Part shown: positions 36,241 through 49,419 of the stretch, one piece after another
Numbering within the stretch: position 1 is the first letter of the stretch
Layout: the number at the start of each line of letters is the position of its first letter
Assembly: GCF_907164915.1 (NCBI RefSeq)
Contig: NC_061862.1
Coordinates: forward strand, 3,414,358-3,478,357
Direction of reading: 5' to 3'
DNA: 64,000 bases
Source: Impatiens glandulifera
Taxonomy: Eukaryota; Streptophyta; Magnoliopsida; Ericales; Balsaminaceae
Notes under the pieces: generated by a model
What the model was told of the DNA's origin: nothing
Database searches by the model: none
What the model saw: only the letters and a program-made list of their open reading frames with translations
Position numbers and translations under genes: made by a program

Positions 36241-38119
36241 ATTTAGCACACATATCTATCAGATTGAATCCCTGGAAAATACAATAGTTGATCTCGGTGA
36301 TATTAGAATCGAGACAAACATGAGTTATTTCCTGACATTAAGAGATGTAAGACATGTTCCTGATTTGAAAATGGATTTGATTTCCGCATGTAAACTCGAT
36401 AATGGAGGCTACCATAATATTTTAGTGGTGGAGCATGGAAGCTAAGCAAGGGTTATTTAGTTGTTACACGAGGTAAGAAATGATGTTCCTTATATAAGAC
36501 AAATTTGAAAATTATCTATGATGCAGCATATTCTATCGTGATGGAGTCATCCTTTGAGTTGTGGCACAAGAGACTAAGTCACATTAGTGAAAAATGTTGC
36601 ATGTTTTGATCAAGATGAATGAGTTGTCGAATCTCAATGATTCTCTTCTTGAAAATTGTGAGGATTGCTTGAAGGGTAAGCATAACAGAGTCTTCTTTAA
36701 TAAGTCGAAAGTATAACTAAAAAAGAATGTCCTTGAGCTAGTCTATATTGATGTCTTTGGTCCTATGAAGAATAAATTCATAGGTGGTGCTTCTTATTTT
36801 GTAACCTTCATAGACGATGCATCTAGGAAGGTTTGTGTTTATGCTATAAAGTCCAAGGATTAGGTTGAAGCAAAGTTCAAGGTCTTTCACAAGCTAGTTG
36901 AAAGAGAGACAGACAGTAAACTGATGAGGGTGCGATTAGATAATGGGGAGAGTACATAGGCTTATTTGATGATTATTGCAAAGAGCAGGGTATTCGACAT
37001 GAACAGACTATGCCCAAGACTCTACAACAAAATGGAGTGGCATAGAGGATGAATAAAACAATGTTGAAACAGATGAGGAGTAAGCTCTCCCATGCTAGGT
37101 TGGCTAAGCATTTTTGGGTTGAAGCCATGAGATTGCAGTGTATGTGATCAATCGTTCTCTTTCCAAGTAATTGAATAATAAGTGTGCAGAAATCGTCTGG
37201 TCAAGTAAGGATGTTAATTATGACTATTTACGTGTTTTTGGTTGCAGAGCATTTGTGCATGTTTCAAAAGATGAGAGGTCTAAGCTAGATGCAAAAATAA
37301 AAAATGCATATTTTTGAGTTATGGTGGTGAAAAGTGGGGATACAGGTGTTATGCCCCAGTTGACAAGAAGATTTTGAGAAGTCGAGATGTGGTATTCCTT
37401 TAGGATCAGACTATTGAGAATTTTGAAGATGGTGAAAAACTTGATGCATACATATGTGATCTTCCTAGTCTTGAGTTATCTCATGATGTTGAGGAGACAA
37501 AGCCACATGTAGCTCTAGACTCAAATAGTGATGATGATGTTCCTTAGGGTCAAGCTGTAAGCCATGAAAATGATACAGAAACTGATCTTGGTGATTATAT
37601 TGAAGCTAATTTTGAAGTTCAATAAGAAGATGGAAATCAACAGAATCAACAAACAGAGGTACTTACGAGGTCTACTAGGGAGAAAAGATTAAGTTTTAAG
37701 TACCCTGTTATTGAGTATGTTCTTCTAACTAAATGTGGGAAGCTTGTATGCTATAAGGAGACTCTTAAGGATGCTCACAAGGAAGAATAGATAGCTGCCA
37801 CAGATGAAGAGATAAAGTCATTGTTGAAAATGACACATATAAACTAGTTAAAAGACCAAAGAACATAAAAGTATTACAAAATAAATGGGTGTACAAGATC
37901 AAGAAAGAATGTGATAATAACAAGTCAAGATACAAGTCTAGGCTGGTTGTCAAAGGTTTTGACCATTATGATGAAATTTTCTCACCGGTAATGCAGATGA
38001 TTTCCATCCGGGTGGTGTTAGGTCTAGCTGCTTGTATGAATCTTGAGGTTGAGAAGTTTGATGTCAAGACTATATTTCTCTACGGTGATTTAGATGAAGA
38101 TGTTTATATGGAGATATAT

Positions 38120-38295
38120 GAAGGTTACAATAAGAAAGGTGAAGAAAGCAAGGTGTGCAAACTTGTCAAAATTCTGTACGGTTTGAAACAAGCACCAAGG
38201 TAGTGCTGAAGGTTACAATAAAAAAGGTGAAGAAATCAAGGCGTGCAAACTTGTCAAAAGTCTATACGGTTTGAAGTAAGCATCAATGTAGTGGT
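38120..38295 (+). repeat. 88-bp tandem duplication in the Copia C RT
   Basis: GAAGGTTACAATAA.AAAGGTG starts at 38,120 and again at 38,208. The copies cover the same stretch to CGGTTTGAA(A/G)(C/T)AAGCA and now differ at about eight sites. 88 bp is not a multiple of three. Confidence 0.85.
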
Positions 38296-39085
38296 ATCTT
38301 AAGTTTGTGTCGTTCATGACCATCCATGGGTACATGAAAATATCTACAAAGGATGAAGATGAAAGCAAGAAATTTGTAAGGTTCCATATGCTTCATCAAA
38401 AGACAGTTTAATGTATGCAATGGTCTGCACAAGACCAGATATAGCTCAAACGGTTGGAGTAGTTAGTCGTTTCCTTTCAAATCCCAGTAAGACACACTAG
38501 GAAGTGGTTAAGTGGCTATTGAGATATTTTCAAGGGACCTCCAAATACGCTTTGTATTGTGATACTGGAAAGCCACATGTTTTAGAGTTTTCTGATTCAA
38601 ATATGAGTGGTGATATTGATACAATGAGATCAACTTCAGGGTATCTGTTTACTTTTGGAGGAGAAGTTGTATCATGGTAGTCTCGTTTACATAAATGTAT
38701 TGTTTTGTCTACTGCATAAGATGAATATATTGTCATTATTGAATGTTGTAAGGAAATGAGATGGATGAATGAATTATTAAAGGAAACAGGTATAACACAA
38801 GACAGATTCATGGTGTTTAGTGACTCACAAAGTGCTATACATGTGAGCAAAAATCCAAGTTTCCATTCATGTTCAAAACCCATCCAAAGAAGGTACCATT
38901 GGATCCGTGAAATGCACGAGAAGGAGTTATACTTGGAAAAAGTGAATAGAATGAGAACGAGTCAGATATTATGACAAAGGGCTTGCCAAGAAGCAAGCAT
39001 TAGATATGTTGTGCCAAAGTCGGAATGGTTTTGGCTGGGGCGTCAAAATGATGAAGGTTTATACCAACATTCTCCCATGATTCGG

Positions 39086-39097
39086 AAGGGGGAGAAT
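39086..39097 (+). other. Polypurine tract of Copia C
   Basis: AAGGGGGAGAAT directly before TGTTGAGG, the classic Copia arrangement of tract plus LTR start. Confidence 0.85.
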
Positions 39098-39535
39098 TGT
39101 TGAGGTGTTCCTTGCCATTAAGTTGGGTTTTCTTCTGAGTAAGTAAACGGGTCAAGGTTTTCTATTATGAAAACGGGTCAGGGTTTCCTGTTATGAAACA
39201 AGTTAGAGTATAAATACATTTTTTTGATATTTTTCTCATAATACAGTAAGGTTGAGAAAGAGTCAACAGATTTAGGGTTTTTTCTATTTCTTTCTTGTTT
39301 TTTGGCTGATCCAGAGAGAGAGGTTATGGGAGCTTTTGATTGTGGAGTATTCTAATCATTCCTAGTGTAATCACTTTTTTATTTGAAAGTAGGGCATGTA
39401 AGTTTTTACTGTTGACATTTTTTTAATTTAGTGAAACTTATCCCTCCAATAGACGTAACCACGTATATTGTGTTGTTATTGTTTTGTGCTATTTCAGTTT
39501 TAATAAATCTGTTGTTCATTATAGATTTGTCACAT
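39098..39535 (+). repeat. 3' LTR of Copia C (right end approximate)
   Basis: Starts TGTTGAGGTGTTCC. It has a TATA-like AGTATAAATAC (about 39,207) and the sequence around AACTTATCCCTCC...GTAACCACGTA that is common near the ends of Tork-type LTRs. A likely end is near TTGTCACA (about 39,535). No target duplication can be tested because the 5' LTR is missing. Confidence 0.65.
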
Positions 39536-39706
39536 GTTTAATTTCTAAGAATATCCGTAGTTTTGTTGTTGACAACTTCTCTAACGTCAATGACATGTAT
39601 AAACCTGACTTTGGGCGCGATTCCTTTTTCGATTATTTAATGGTTTAGCTGAGATGAATGAATAAGAAAGTAGTGCATGAAATGTATAGCTTGATTAATG
39701 AATTTT

Positions 39707-39708
<2 letters not shown>

Positions 39709-39741
<33 letters not shown>
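39709..39741. repeat. (AT)n microsatellite
   Basis: About 16 AT units after GGAT, followed by AGTATAAGTATAAGTATAA. Confidence 0.9.
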
Positions 39742-39743
<2 letters not shown>

Positions 39744-40239
39744 TATAAGTATAAGTATAAATTGATACGTTGCACATATTGATATATTTGAAAAATGAAA
39801 ACATATCTTATTTACATATTAACTTGATTTAATGTGTCAAATTTGTTTATGTACTGAAATAATTTGTTTATACTTATAAATTTGATAAAAATGTGTCGCT
39901 CAACTAATAACTAAATTCAAATTACAAACCAATGGGCAATAAATATTGTTTTTAATATATATCTAATATATTATATTAATTATTTTAATTTGGATATATA
40001 TATATATAAACTTTATTTATAATTGTTAAATTAATGATTGTTAAATAATAATTTTATTTTAAATTTTATAAAAAATTTAATATGATTAACCATTTTAATA
40101 TATATATATGACTAGACATTGTTTGGTTAGACTTTTAATTAATTAAAATAATTCAATTTATTAACCCAAAAAAATATGAAAATATTGTTTATTTAATAAA
40201 AAAATTGTGAATTTTAACTTTCTCATAGATTTAAAAAAA

Positions 40240-42680
40240 TTATTGTACGCGTTTTTTTCGTTTTTTTCCTCAGTTTCCTCTCATATATGAAAATATACCC
40301 TGTCTTTAAGGTCTTTAAGGGCGGTTTGTATGATCCAAAAATTATAGACCCCATGCCTTACCTTCTTCACGTGCTCTCGCAGTAGGAGACGATGAATTTT
40401 TATGGTAGGTACAACCCGTGCACTATTTTTAAAAAAAACATTTTTCTTGTGTTAAAGTGAGCTATGGTAAAGAACCCCTTAACTTACCTTCCTCTGCATC
40501 CCATAAAAAGGTGGAAAGGAACGAGGAACCGAAAATAGTGTTCTTTAGCATAGACCTTTTGAATTGACCCGTACATGTTTTAAATCGATAAACTTGTGGA
40601 TGTATCGATTTAATTGACTTGAGAGTCGCCACCTTAGGTTTTTTTCAAAGAAATTAAAGAAAATAAAATCAGAGATTCGTTTTAAGAGTTCGGTGTTTGG
40701 TTACATATTAAGAAAGGGCCTACGACGCTATATCATATACGCATGTCTTTACAGACAGTCTCTACACTTAAGTAATTGACCAGTAGATGTTTGAAGGATT
40801 GTTACGTTTTCGTTCTGAGTTTAGAACTATTTTGTTTGTGTGAGAAATATTAACCAATTTTACAAAGGGATTAATCATATTAGTGAGGTACTTGACGAGG
40901 ATAAAATAATGAAAAACACATAGCACAATTCTCAAGGAAGAAAGGAATCGTGATTCCCGAGGGAGAATAAATGAGTATAAACGAATAGGATGAGGATCAG
41001 ATAAAAAATTAGAAATTTATCCCTTTAAAAAGAAGAAGAGAGAATAAATTAAACCAAAAGTATGAGTGTTTCCCTTTTCTGGAATTCTCAGAGTTAAGAA
41101 AAAACTCTGAATACAACACCTTAAAACAAGTCATTTTTAAAAATTCCAAAATTTTTTAAAAGTTTATAGAAATCAAATTTAGAATTTTCGGAGTTAATAA
41201 AACTCTTAATATGATATTACAAATATAGACATTTTTTCAAACGGGTCCTAAAATTCTAAAAAAAAATTATGGGCATTGAAAAGATTTTTTAGAAGCTAAA
41301 TATTTAATTTCATTCATGATTTTTAGGCTCAATAAAATCAAGTTATAACTTTTCAAAGTTTTGTATTTTGCTAAACAGGTTCTAAAAATTCTAGAAAATT
41401 TTATTTTCGAAGAAAATAATATTTTGAATTTTTAAGAAAAATTGAGGAAAGTTGAAAGTGGTTTGAAAGTTTTAATCATGATTTTAAAGTTATTTGTTAA
41501 ATTTAGGAAACAAACAAAATCTTAGAGTTTATTTTTTGTTTTTGATTTTTTTTAAAGTGTTAAATCAAAATAAAAGAAAAAGAAAGCCCAGGGGCTCAAT
41601 GATAAAGAAAAGAAAAGTTCAAGCCTGTTTTAATTTCGAATTAAACAATTAATTCGAAATTAAAATAGAAATACCTATTTAAAAATTAAAAAGGCCCAGG
41701 GGCCTCTTTAAACAACTTGAATAAGTTGGAGAAATTGAAACGAAAAGAATCCGGCCGGCTCTCCTCCTGTCTCCGGCGATGACGATTTCCGGCGGTCCTC
41801 GCGCCTGAGACCGAAGACTTCTCGAAGACGACTCTCCGCCGGTCTGTTTGTTGCTCCAGGGCTCCGCCTTCCTTCTTCTGCACCTCGTTTCATCGGTTTG
41901 AACGAATCCCTTCATCGAAAGAACAGATCAGCTTTGTCCTTCTAAACTGCAGGACAACCCAGCGACGTCCAGATCTCCCTCCTTGCTTTTGGATCGCGAT
42001 AACGCTTATTGCAGCAATCCGTCTATTTTCACTCGGAACTCTTCTGCGCGCTGGAATCGCACTCAGACATTCACAATCGAAGCATTGCTTTCGACAAACA
42101 CAGGTTTCGCGATTTCAGCAGACCAAAACTGGAATCCTTAAAACAAGATCGTTCTTATCCTAATCTAACTCCTAACTAATCCTAATCAAGACAATTACCA
42201 GTTAAGGTGGTTTAATCAATACCTATCTATTTCAGCATATAACAGTTGATAGATTCAGCCAAATACTCAACCATAAATCAAATGAACTATAGATTCAAGC
42301 ATCAATATTATTAACTGGCATCGGTGTACAGAACAGATGCCTCAATCAATTTACAATGAACTACATTGGATTAGTGAGTACCTGAAACAGCAAGGGGAGG
42401 ATGAAATGAGCTAGCAGAAGGTGCAGGAATTTCAGCCGGGGTTTTCTGCTGTTCTTAGCTCTGTGTCTTCGTCGATACGATCTCCTTCTCTATGCACGCT
42501 TCAAATACTACCTTCCGACAGTCCCACGCGACAATTCCTCTCCTGTCCGCTTCAGGAATCTTGCAGGTTCATTCGTCGTCTAGTTGCAGGTCCTTTCTGT
42601 ACTTAACTGAACCGTTCTATCTCTCCTTTCCTTTCCGTTCTGTTTCATATTTGTTTTTAAAACAGCCAATGGCACATTCG
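40240..42680. mobile_element. Ty3/Gypsy (Tat/Ogre-like) LTR remnant, borders unknown
   Basis: GAGAGTCGCCACCTTAGG (about 40,620), then a GGTGTTTGGTTAC...AAGAAAGGGCC stretch (about 40,690-40,720), follows the pattern I know from Ogre/Tat LTRs. A GC-rich part (41,730-42,110) and a CT-rich part (42,420-42,650) come after. Short frames in the GC-rich part overlap on the same strand without any domain. No pol domain is seen. Confidence 0.3.
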
Positions 42681-43400
42681 TAAATAATCCCAAAATTGAT
42701 TTCACCATATGCAACATAATTCTCTCTAAAATTCTTTTTCTCAAATTCTATTTCAGATTTTTTTTTATTTATTTAACACCAAAATTTGCCAACCGCCTGT
42801 GATCTGTTTCTTTTACCAAATAGCCCCCAAAGTCTCCATGATCAGTTTCTTTTCTCTTTTCTTTTTCTTTTTCTTTTTCTTTTTTTTCTTTTATATTATC
42901 TTTATGGGTGTAAAAATGTGACGTCGATTATGAATTAATAAAATGGTTTTCAAATATAAGTTTATTAGACATAATTGGCTTGTTTATATATTAATTAAAG
43001 TGAAGGAGAAACAAAATATATATATATATATATATATATTGTTTATTAATATATTAATTTTATAACATTAATTAATAATATATATATATCATTTTATTTT
43101 ATTTTGTTTTTTGAAAAATGTACCTGTATATTAAAAGTGATAAGAATTGTTTGTGTACAACGACAAAAGTATGTCATGAAAAAAAAAACAAATAATAATA
43201 AAAAATGTTACTAAATAAGTTATTAAGCTCGTATTAACAAAATGACGGACTGAATCTCAAAAAGTATCATAATAATAACATTATGAACAAGGTCGGTCCT
43301 GGAGTAAGCTCGACAAGCCCTCGGGCTAAGGAAACCCACTCCTTAGGGCAGCCCGTTTGTTACAAATATTAAGCTATTTAATTAAATTTATTGTAATTTT
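42680..43400. other. AT-rich DNA with (AT)n run
   Basis: A CT-rich tract (TTTTCTTTTT) at 42,850-42,892 and (AT)n at 43,016-43,039. About 43,090-43,230 resembles 53,730-53,850: both follow an (AT)n run and share GTATATTAAAA, GATAA.AATTGTTT and ACT.AATAAGTTATT.AG.TCGTA. Confidence 0.5.
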
Positions 43401-43485
43401 AAACAAAAAATATTGTAGTTTAGTGATTTAAGATAAAAACTTTAACACTTTTATAAGGCTATTGGTTCAAATCTCACCAAAAAAA
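43400..43485 (+). mobile_element. Possible SINE-like fragment
   Basis: GGTTCAAATCTCACC (about 43,466) fits a Pol III B box, preceded by TAGTTTAGTGATTTAAG (A-box-like) and followed by A-rich sequence. It is short and degenerate. Confidence 0.25.
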
Positions 43486-43539
43486 AATTAAAGTATAAAA
43501 AAAAATATATCGTCTTTATCTCGATAGTCCACCAAAAAC

Positions 43540-46500
43540 TAATTGGGATAGTAAACCAATTATGTAGGTCTCCCATATAAGCCGCATAAATCCAAATTTC
43601 TCAACAACTACCCAAAGACTCGGACATCACCCAATTAATCCTAGTGATACTCCACAAAAGATTTCAGATATTAGCCACCCATCGACAATGCAAAAGTAAG
43701 TGAGCTGTCGATTCACATACGACAAATCATAATACAACATTTTTCATGCACATATCATCCTAAGAATTCCACAATTATAACGCTTCATTCAAAGAACGAG
43801 ATCTTGGATAAAATCTTTGACTCCCAAAGTTTCTCTCAACAAAAATTATATGAACTCATCTTAGCGAACAACTTGTAGCAACTCTCCACATAGAAACTAT
43901 CAATGTCTTGCCATCGCACAACGTTTGTTCAAACGGGGACACTTGTTTGTGTCCCACCAAAATTAAAACTCTATTATGGGACTAACTCTCCATAATGTTT
44001 AATCTCCTTCTATATTTAATTTAGTTAGAAAAATCACTAGATCGAGGATCAAACATGTCCTTAACTGTGTCATTTCTACATGGACTACATATAGAAATGG
44101 AAGCAAGTTCAAGATATGTCGTAGTTAGACTTTTGACACTACACCAAATATCGTTCCAAAAATTGATCGAAGAACCATCCCCCACAATAAATCTAGATTG
44201 CTAATGAAAACTTTTCCACATAGAATAAATTCCCCTCCAAATACTACACCCCGCTAGATAATTAAACATTTTTGTGAACCAACTAGGCTAATCGTAATCA
44301 TACTTACTTTGATCACCGATTCTCAAAGACTATTTAGTTTTGTAGAATATTTAGGGTTTTTCTATCAATGTCTTGCCATCGCACAACGTTTGTTCAAACG
44401 GGGACACTTGTTTGTGTCCTACCAAAATTAAAACTCTATTATGGGACTAACTCTCCATAATGTTTAATCTCCTTCTATATTTAATTTAGTTAGAATAACC
44501 ACTAGATCGAGGATCAAACATGTCCTTAACTGTGTCATTTCTACATGGACTACATATAGAAATGGAAGCAAGTTCAAGATATGTCGTAGTTAGACTTTTG
44601 ACACTACACCAAATATCGTTCCAAAAATTGATCGAAGAACCATCCCCCACAATAAATCTAGATTGCTAATGAAAACTTTTCCACATAGAATAAATTCCCC
44701 TCCAAATACTACACCCCGCTAGATAATTAAACATTTTTGTGAACCAACTAGGCTAATCGTAATCATACTTACTTTGATCACCGATTCTCAAAGACTATTT
44801 AGTTTTGTAGAATATTTAGGGTTTTTCTATCAATGTCTTGCCATCGCACAACGTTTGTTCAAACGGGGACACTTGTTTGTGTCCTACCAAAATTAAAACT
44901 CTATTATGGGACTAACTCTCCATAATGTTTAATCTCCTTCTATATTTAATTTAGTTAGAATAACCACTAGATCGAGGATCAAACATGTCCTTAACTGTGT
45001 CATTTCTACATGGACTACATATAGAAATGGAAGCAAGTTCAAGATATGTCGTAGTTAGACTTTTGACACTACACCAAATATCGTTCCAAAAATTGATCGA
45101 AGAACCATCCCCCACAATAAATCTAGATTGCTAATGAAAACTTTTCCACATAGAATAAATTCCCCTCCAAATACTACACCTCGCTAGATAATTAAACATT
45201 TTTGTGAACCAACTAGGCTAATCGTAATCATACTTACTTTGATCACCGATTCTCAAAGACTATTTAGTTTTGTAGAATATTTAGGGTTTTTCTATCAATG
45301 TCTTGCCATCGCACAACGTTTGTTCAAACGGGGACACTTGTTTGTGTCCTACCAAAATTAAAACTCTATTATGGGACTAACTCTCCATAATGTTTAATCT
45401 CCTTCTATATTTAATTTAGTTAGAATAACCACTAGATCGAGGATCAAACATGTCCTTAACTGTGTCATTTCTACATGGACTACATATAGAAATGGAAGCA
45501 AGTTCAAGATATGTCGTAGTTAGACTTTTGACACTACACCAAATATCGTTCCAAAAATTGATCGAAGAACCATCCCCCACAATAAATCTAGATTGCTAAT
45601 GAAAACTTTTCCACGTAGAATAAATTCCCCTCCAAATACTACACCCCGCTAGATAATTAAACATTTTTGTGAACCAACTAGGCTAATCGTAATCATACTT
45701 ACTTTGATCACCGATTCTCAAAGACTATTTAGTTTTGTAGAATATTTACAGCACTATTTTGATAGAAGAGCCTTATTAAAGAAAATAAGATCTCAAATAT
45801 CCAAACCTCCTTGATCTTTAAAACATTTAACCTTATCCAACTAACTATATGATAAAACGATGAATTAGAAGATCTCCATAGAAATTTATACATTATTCTT
45901 TCAATTTTTACTGTCATACTCTTGGGAAGAATGAATAAAGATATCATATATGTGGGTATAGATGAAAACACACTCTTAATGAGGATTAACCGACCCCCTT
46001 TTAAAATTATTTTATTTTTCCATGTAGATAGTTTATATTCCATTTTAGTGATAATCGGGTCTTAAAAGACTTTGGATCGTAATTTAGCACCTAATGACAT
46101 ACCATGGTATGTTGATGGAAGGTTACCAATTCTGAACCCCATCACATTTCTCAACATCATCCTTCTTTTATTCAAAACAGAGTTTGAGAAAAAGATGCCT
46201 GACTTATTAAGATTCACTCGAAGACCAGAACATGCACTGTATACCCACAAAATATCTCGAAGGTGTTTAAAATTCATGTAAGTAGCCTAAACTATGTAGA
46301 GTGTGTCATCGGCGAAAAACAAACGTGATATAGAAAAAAGACATCTTCTTGACCCACAACTCTCTCCACAGATGAGTCCCGAGTTTTCTACGAACGTTGT
46401 CATTTTTAGAGAGCTTCCATAACAATAAAGAACAAAAATGAGAGAGTGAATCATCTTGTCTAATCCCTCTCAAGAACTCTCGAAACATCCTTGAGATCTG

Positions 46501-47400
46501 TCATTAATAATGACATAAAACTTAACCGTCACGAGTCAAAACCTAATCCACCCAATTCATTTCACATCCATTCCCATTCTGCCCATCACATCAAAAAAGT
46601 CTCAATTGAAGTAATCATAAGCTTTTTTTATGTTTAACTTGAAAAAAAAACACATTTGTCACATCTTGATTAGTTGAGTCAATACACTCCTTGACTATTA
46701 ATACGACATCATATATTTGACGACCTTTGATGAACAACATTCGATTACTAGATATGACCGTCTATAATACATTTCTTAATTTGTTGGTCAAACATTTTGC
46801 AACAATCTTATAGAAAGATGAAACGAGACATATATGCATAAAGTTCTTCACATCAATAGACCCTAAAGCTTTACGAATAAGACATATCAAAGTAGAGTTC
46901 AAACTCTTATCAAATTATGAAAAACGATAAAAAGGTCAATTGCTTCCGTAATTCATGTCTTAAGAATATGCCACACCTTCTTAAAAAAGCCAAAGTAAAC
47001 TCATCGCATATCCTGACGCTTTATCAATTCCACACCCCTTCTTTTTATTGTGCACTCGGAGTCCAATTGATGGTCGACCCATTTCTAGGACCCTCCATCT
47101 ATCACCTGTGCCATTCATGTTACAACACATATAAACCTAGACTCAAACGCATTTGGCATCTTTAGAGGTTACTAAGAAAGCCGATTGAATACCAATGTTC
47201 GATTTGACCTTTTGATTTTTTTTGTTCCTCTCATCATGTCCTGTATCAATTTACCATAAACACTCACATGATATTGTTCGTCCACCAAGCAGACCGCATG
47301 ACAACGCCTACTAACCAATAATTATTGGTCATGAGGCACATTGAAGATAGGCTTCCAATAACTATGATTCTTCGTAGTAATTTTTTTTAGAGAGAAAGAT
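43540..47400 (-). pseudogene. LINE (non-LTR retrotransposon) ORF2 remnant
   Basis: Minus-strand pieces appear in LINE order. From high to low coordinates: IDGVL/GRQI-type motifs (about 46,770-46,700), KLNIKKAYDYFNWDFF (about 46,640), the catalytic FFADDTLY (46,305-46,316), CSGLRVNLNKSGIFFS (about 46,220), LSTWKNKIILKGGRLILIKS (about 46,030), then the post-RT region FIVGDGSSINFWNDIW in the repeated unit, and a zf-RVT-like CESTAHLLLHCRWVANIW (about 43,720-43,650). Many stops and frame changes. The FADD catalytic box itself is intact. Upstream endonuclease and ORF1 are not seen, so it is 5'-truncated, as is common for LINEs. Confidence 0.82.
43897..45748. repeat. Four-copy, exact 465-bp tandem repeat in LINE ORF2
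   Basis: Units start at 43,897, 44,362, 44,827 and 45,292, each beginning CTATCAATGTCTTGCCATCG. The period is 465 bp every time (155 codons). Copies 2-4 are nearly identical (single differences such as CACCTCGC in copy 3 and CCACGTAG in copy 4). Copy 1 differs at a few more sites. Each junction carries the same 8-bp extra GGGTTTTT between ...GAATATTTA and CTATC...; copy 4 ends at GAATATTTA without it. Confidence 0.96.
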
Positions 47401-49380
47401 AAAAAGAAATTCAAAATCTATATATCCAGCGCTTTACCGCAATCCCGACCATTTCAGATCTCCGTTCTAGATTTATATTGTCCTAATATCTTTAATCTTC
47501 GTAGTGCATCTATTGAATAAATTTTATTCAATTTAATATCCACGCTCTTTTTGTGCTATTACATTTATAAACTTCACAAATATAATTAAAAATGTTAATA
47601 TTTTTTTAACTCATATGGATATTATATATATATATATATATAATTAATGATTAAATAAAAATTATATATATAAATTAAAAGAAAAAAATATAAAATATAA
47701 AAAAATAAAAAAAATAAGAGATAATGAATAAAATATAAAGAAATAATTTGGACTATAAATTTATAACTAAAGAAGCAAGACCAATCTGGCTTACCACATG
47801 TATTGTATAGTAGAGAGAGAAAAAATAATTTATTTTTTATTTTTTTCAGAAAAATGATCATTACATTAGAAAAACAATTATTTTATTTTTATTTTTTAAA
47901 AAAATTGTCGGGAGTTTTTTATCTCAACATTACCATGTTCAAAAGGAGTTTTTTTTTCCGAATGTGGTCATGTTCGGGAGATTTTGTGTAGGAAAGAGTA
48001 TTTTTATTCTCTTGCATTAAAATATATGGAACATGGTCATTTTTTTATTATAATTTTATGTATATATTTGTACAACTAGTGAGTTAGACGTATGAACTAA
48101 AAAAATTCATTTAAATGTACATACTATTAAAAATTGGCTCATCTCGTCTATATTAGTAATCATAGTTAATTTTTAAAAAATATTTTAATATTTTTTAATA
48201 TTTATTTTTTTTCTCCTTTTTTTATTAATTAATTAATACATTTATCTCCTTTTACTATTTTTTCTTTTGTCTATTTTTATTAATTAATTAAGTTAATTAT
48301 TTACTTTTTACTATTTATTTTTTTATTTGATTTTTATTTTTATTTTTATTTTTTCTACTATTTTACTTCTTACTATATCAACATAAATTATTTTAAAATT
48401 ATTTGTTCTCTTTTTAGGCATTAATACTTGAATACTGTAATATATAAAGTAATTCAATATTTACTATAATATTTAAATTTATAGAACAATATATTCATTT
48501 GTCCTTCCTTTTGATTTTTACTCCAATTTACATAAATATGACCATACATAAATATGACTAGTATATAATCTGTATTTAACTTGTTGAAGCATAGTTTGAA
48601 CTGCAAATAAAATTTCTTGAGAAAAGATTAATAAATAATTATTTAATAAAAATACTTAAGTAAAATATGAAAATATTAGAGTATTAAAACATTGAAAAAA
48701 ATGAATATTTAATTAATAAATATTAAATTTAAAAAAAAAATTAACTATGGTTAATATTTGAGGTTAGATGAGTCAATTTTTAATAATATGTACGTTTAAA
48801 TAAAATTTTAATAGTTTATACGTCTAAATGACCTAGTTGTACAAGTGCATACGTCTAAATGATTTTTTATTTTTATTTTTATTTCTCTTTTCTGTATAAG
48901 TGGTAGACCATGTCAGATTCGTGACATTATTTTCTTTCCTAACTTCGTTATCCCTATTACGTTAAAATATATATATTTATATATATAAAAGAAAGAAATA
49001 AATTAAACAAATAACATTTACAAATCAAATATATTAGATTATAGTATTTTATGTAACTTATTATTTAAAATTACTATTTAAAATTACAACAAATATATTA
49101 TGCAACTTATTTTTTAAGTCTAGACTATGTGAATTTGTATAGGTGGGTTGCATTGAGGCCCTTATGTTCCCCCACATGGAGAGGGCAAACAACCATATTT
49201 ACAAAAAAAAAAAAAAAAAAAAAAATTTAACTGTTTTGCTCTTTCTTGTAACCGGGATCCCGTAACCGAGAATTATTTTTGATTGAGGCCTGAGGTGGCT
49301 AAAACGGTACAATCCCATACAATTTTGTTTGATCAGTATTTTCTAAAATAAGGCTTCAAATTCAGAACCGGCTTCTTGTT
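47400..49380. other. AT-rich intergenic DNA, no gene seen
   Basis: Very AT-rich, with (AT)n at 47,624-47,642 and a poly(A) run at about 49,202-49,224. Short frames on both strands are low-complexity Phe/Ile/Lys/Tyr products of AT bias. Confidence 0.6.
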
Positions 49381-49419
49381 AAATGAAGGGAAAGCTTGTC
49401 AAATTACCCTCATCGCGTA

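Larger units (their letters stand above)
36250..39097 (+). pseudogene. Copia C: degenerate integrase, RT and RNase H
   Basis: Plus-strand translation shows fragments of a Tnt1/Tork-like polyprotein: a protease-integrase part (LRDVRHVPDLKMDLISA near 36,345), integrase pieces (EQGIRHEQTMPKTLQQNGVA near 37,000), RT ([47 protein letters not shown], 37,889-38,203) and RNase H (VCTRPDIAQTVGVVSRF; FSDSNMSGDIDTMRSTSGY; FSDSQSAIHVSKNPSFHS). Many stops and frame changes are present. The segment coding YVDD appears deleted between 38,300 and 38,400. Gag and the 5' LTR are absent. A polypurine tract and 3' LTR follow. Confidence 0.85.

Noticed and set aside
41679..41915. Overlapping Arg/Gly-rich frames on the minus strand
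   Set aside because: Several frames are open at once in a GC-rich LTR-like stretch, a sign of base composition and not coding.
44340..44365. TTTAGGG at the LINE repeat junctions as interstitial telomere
   Set aside because: A single unit per junction; too short to support telomere-related repair.
47622..47861. Hydrophobic 79-residue minus-strand frame
   Set aside because: Phe/Ile/Tyr-rich translation of low-complexity AT DNA; no membrane-protein family is recognisable.
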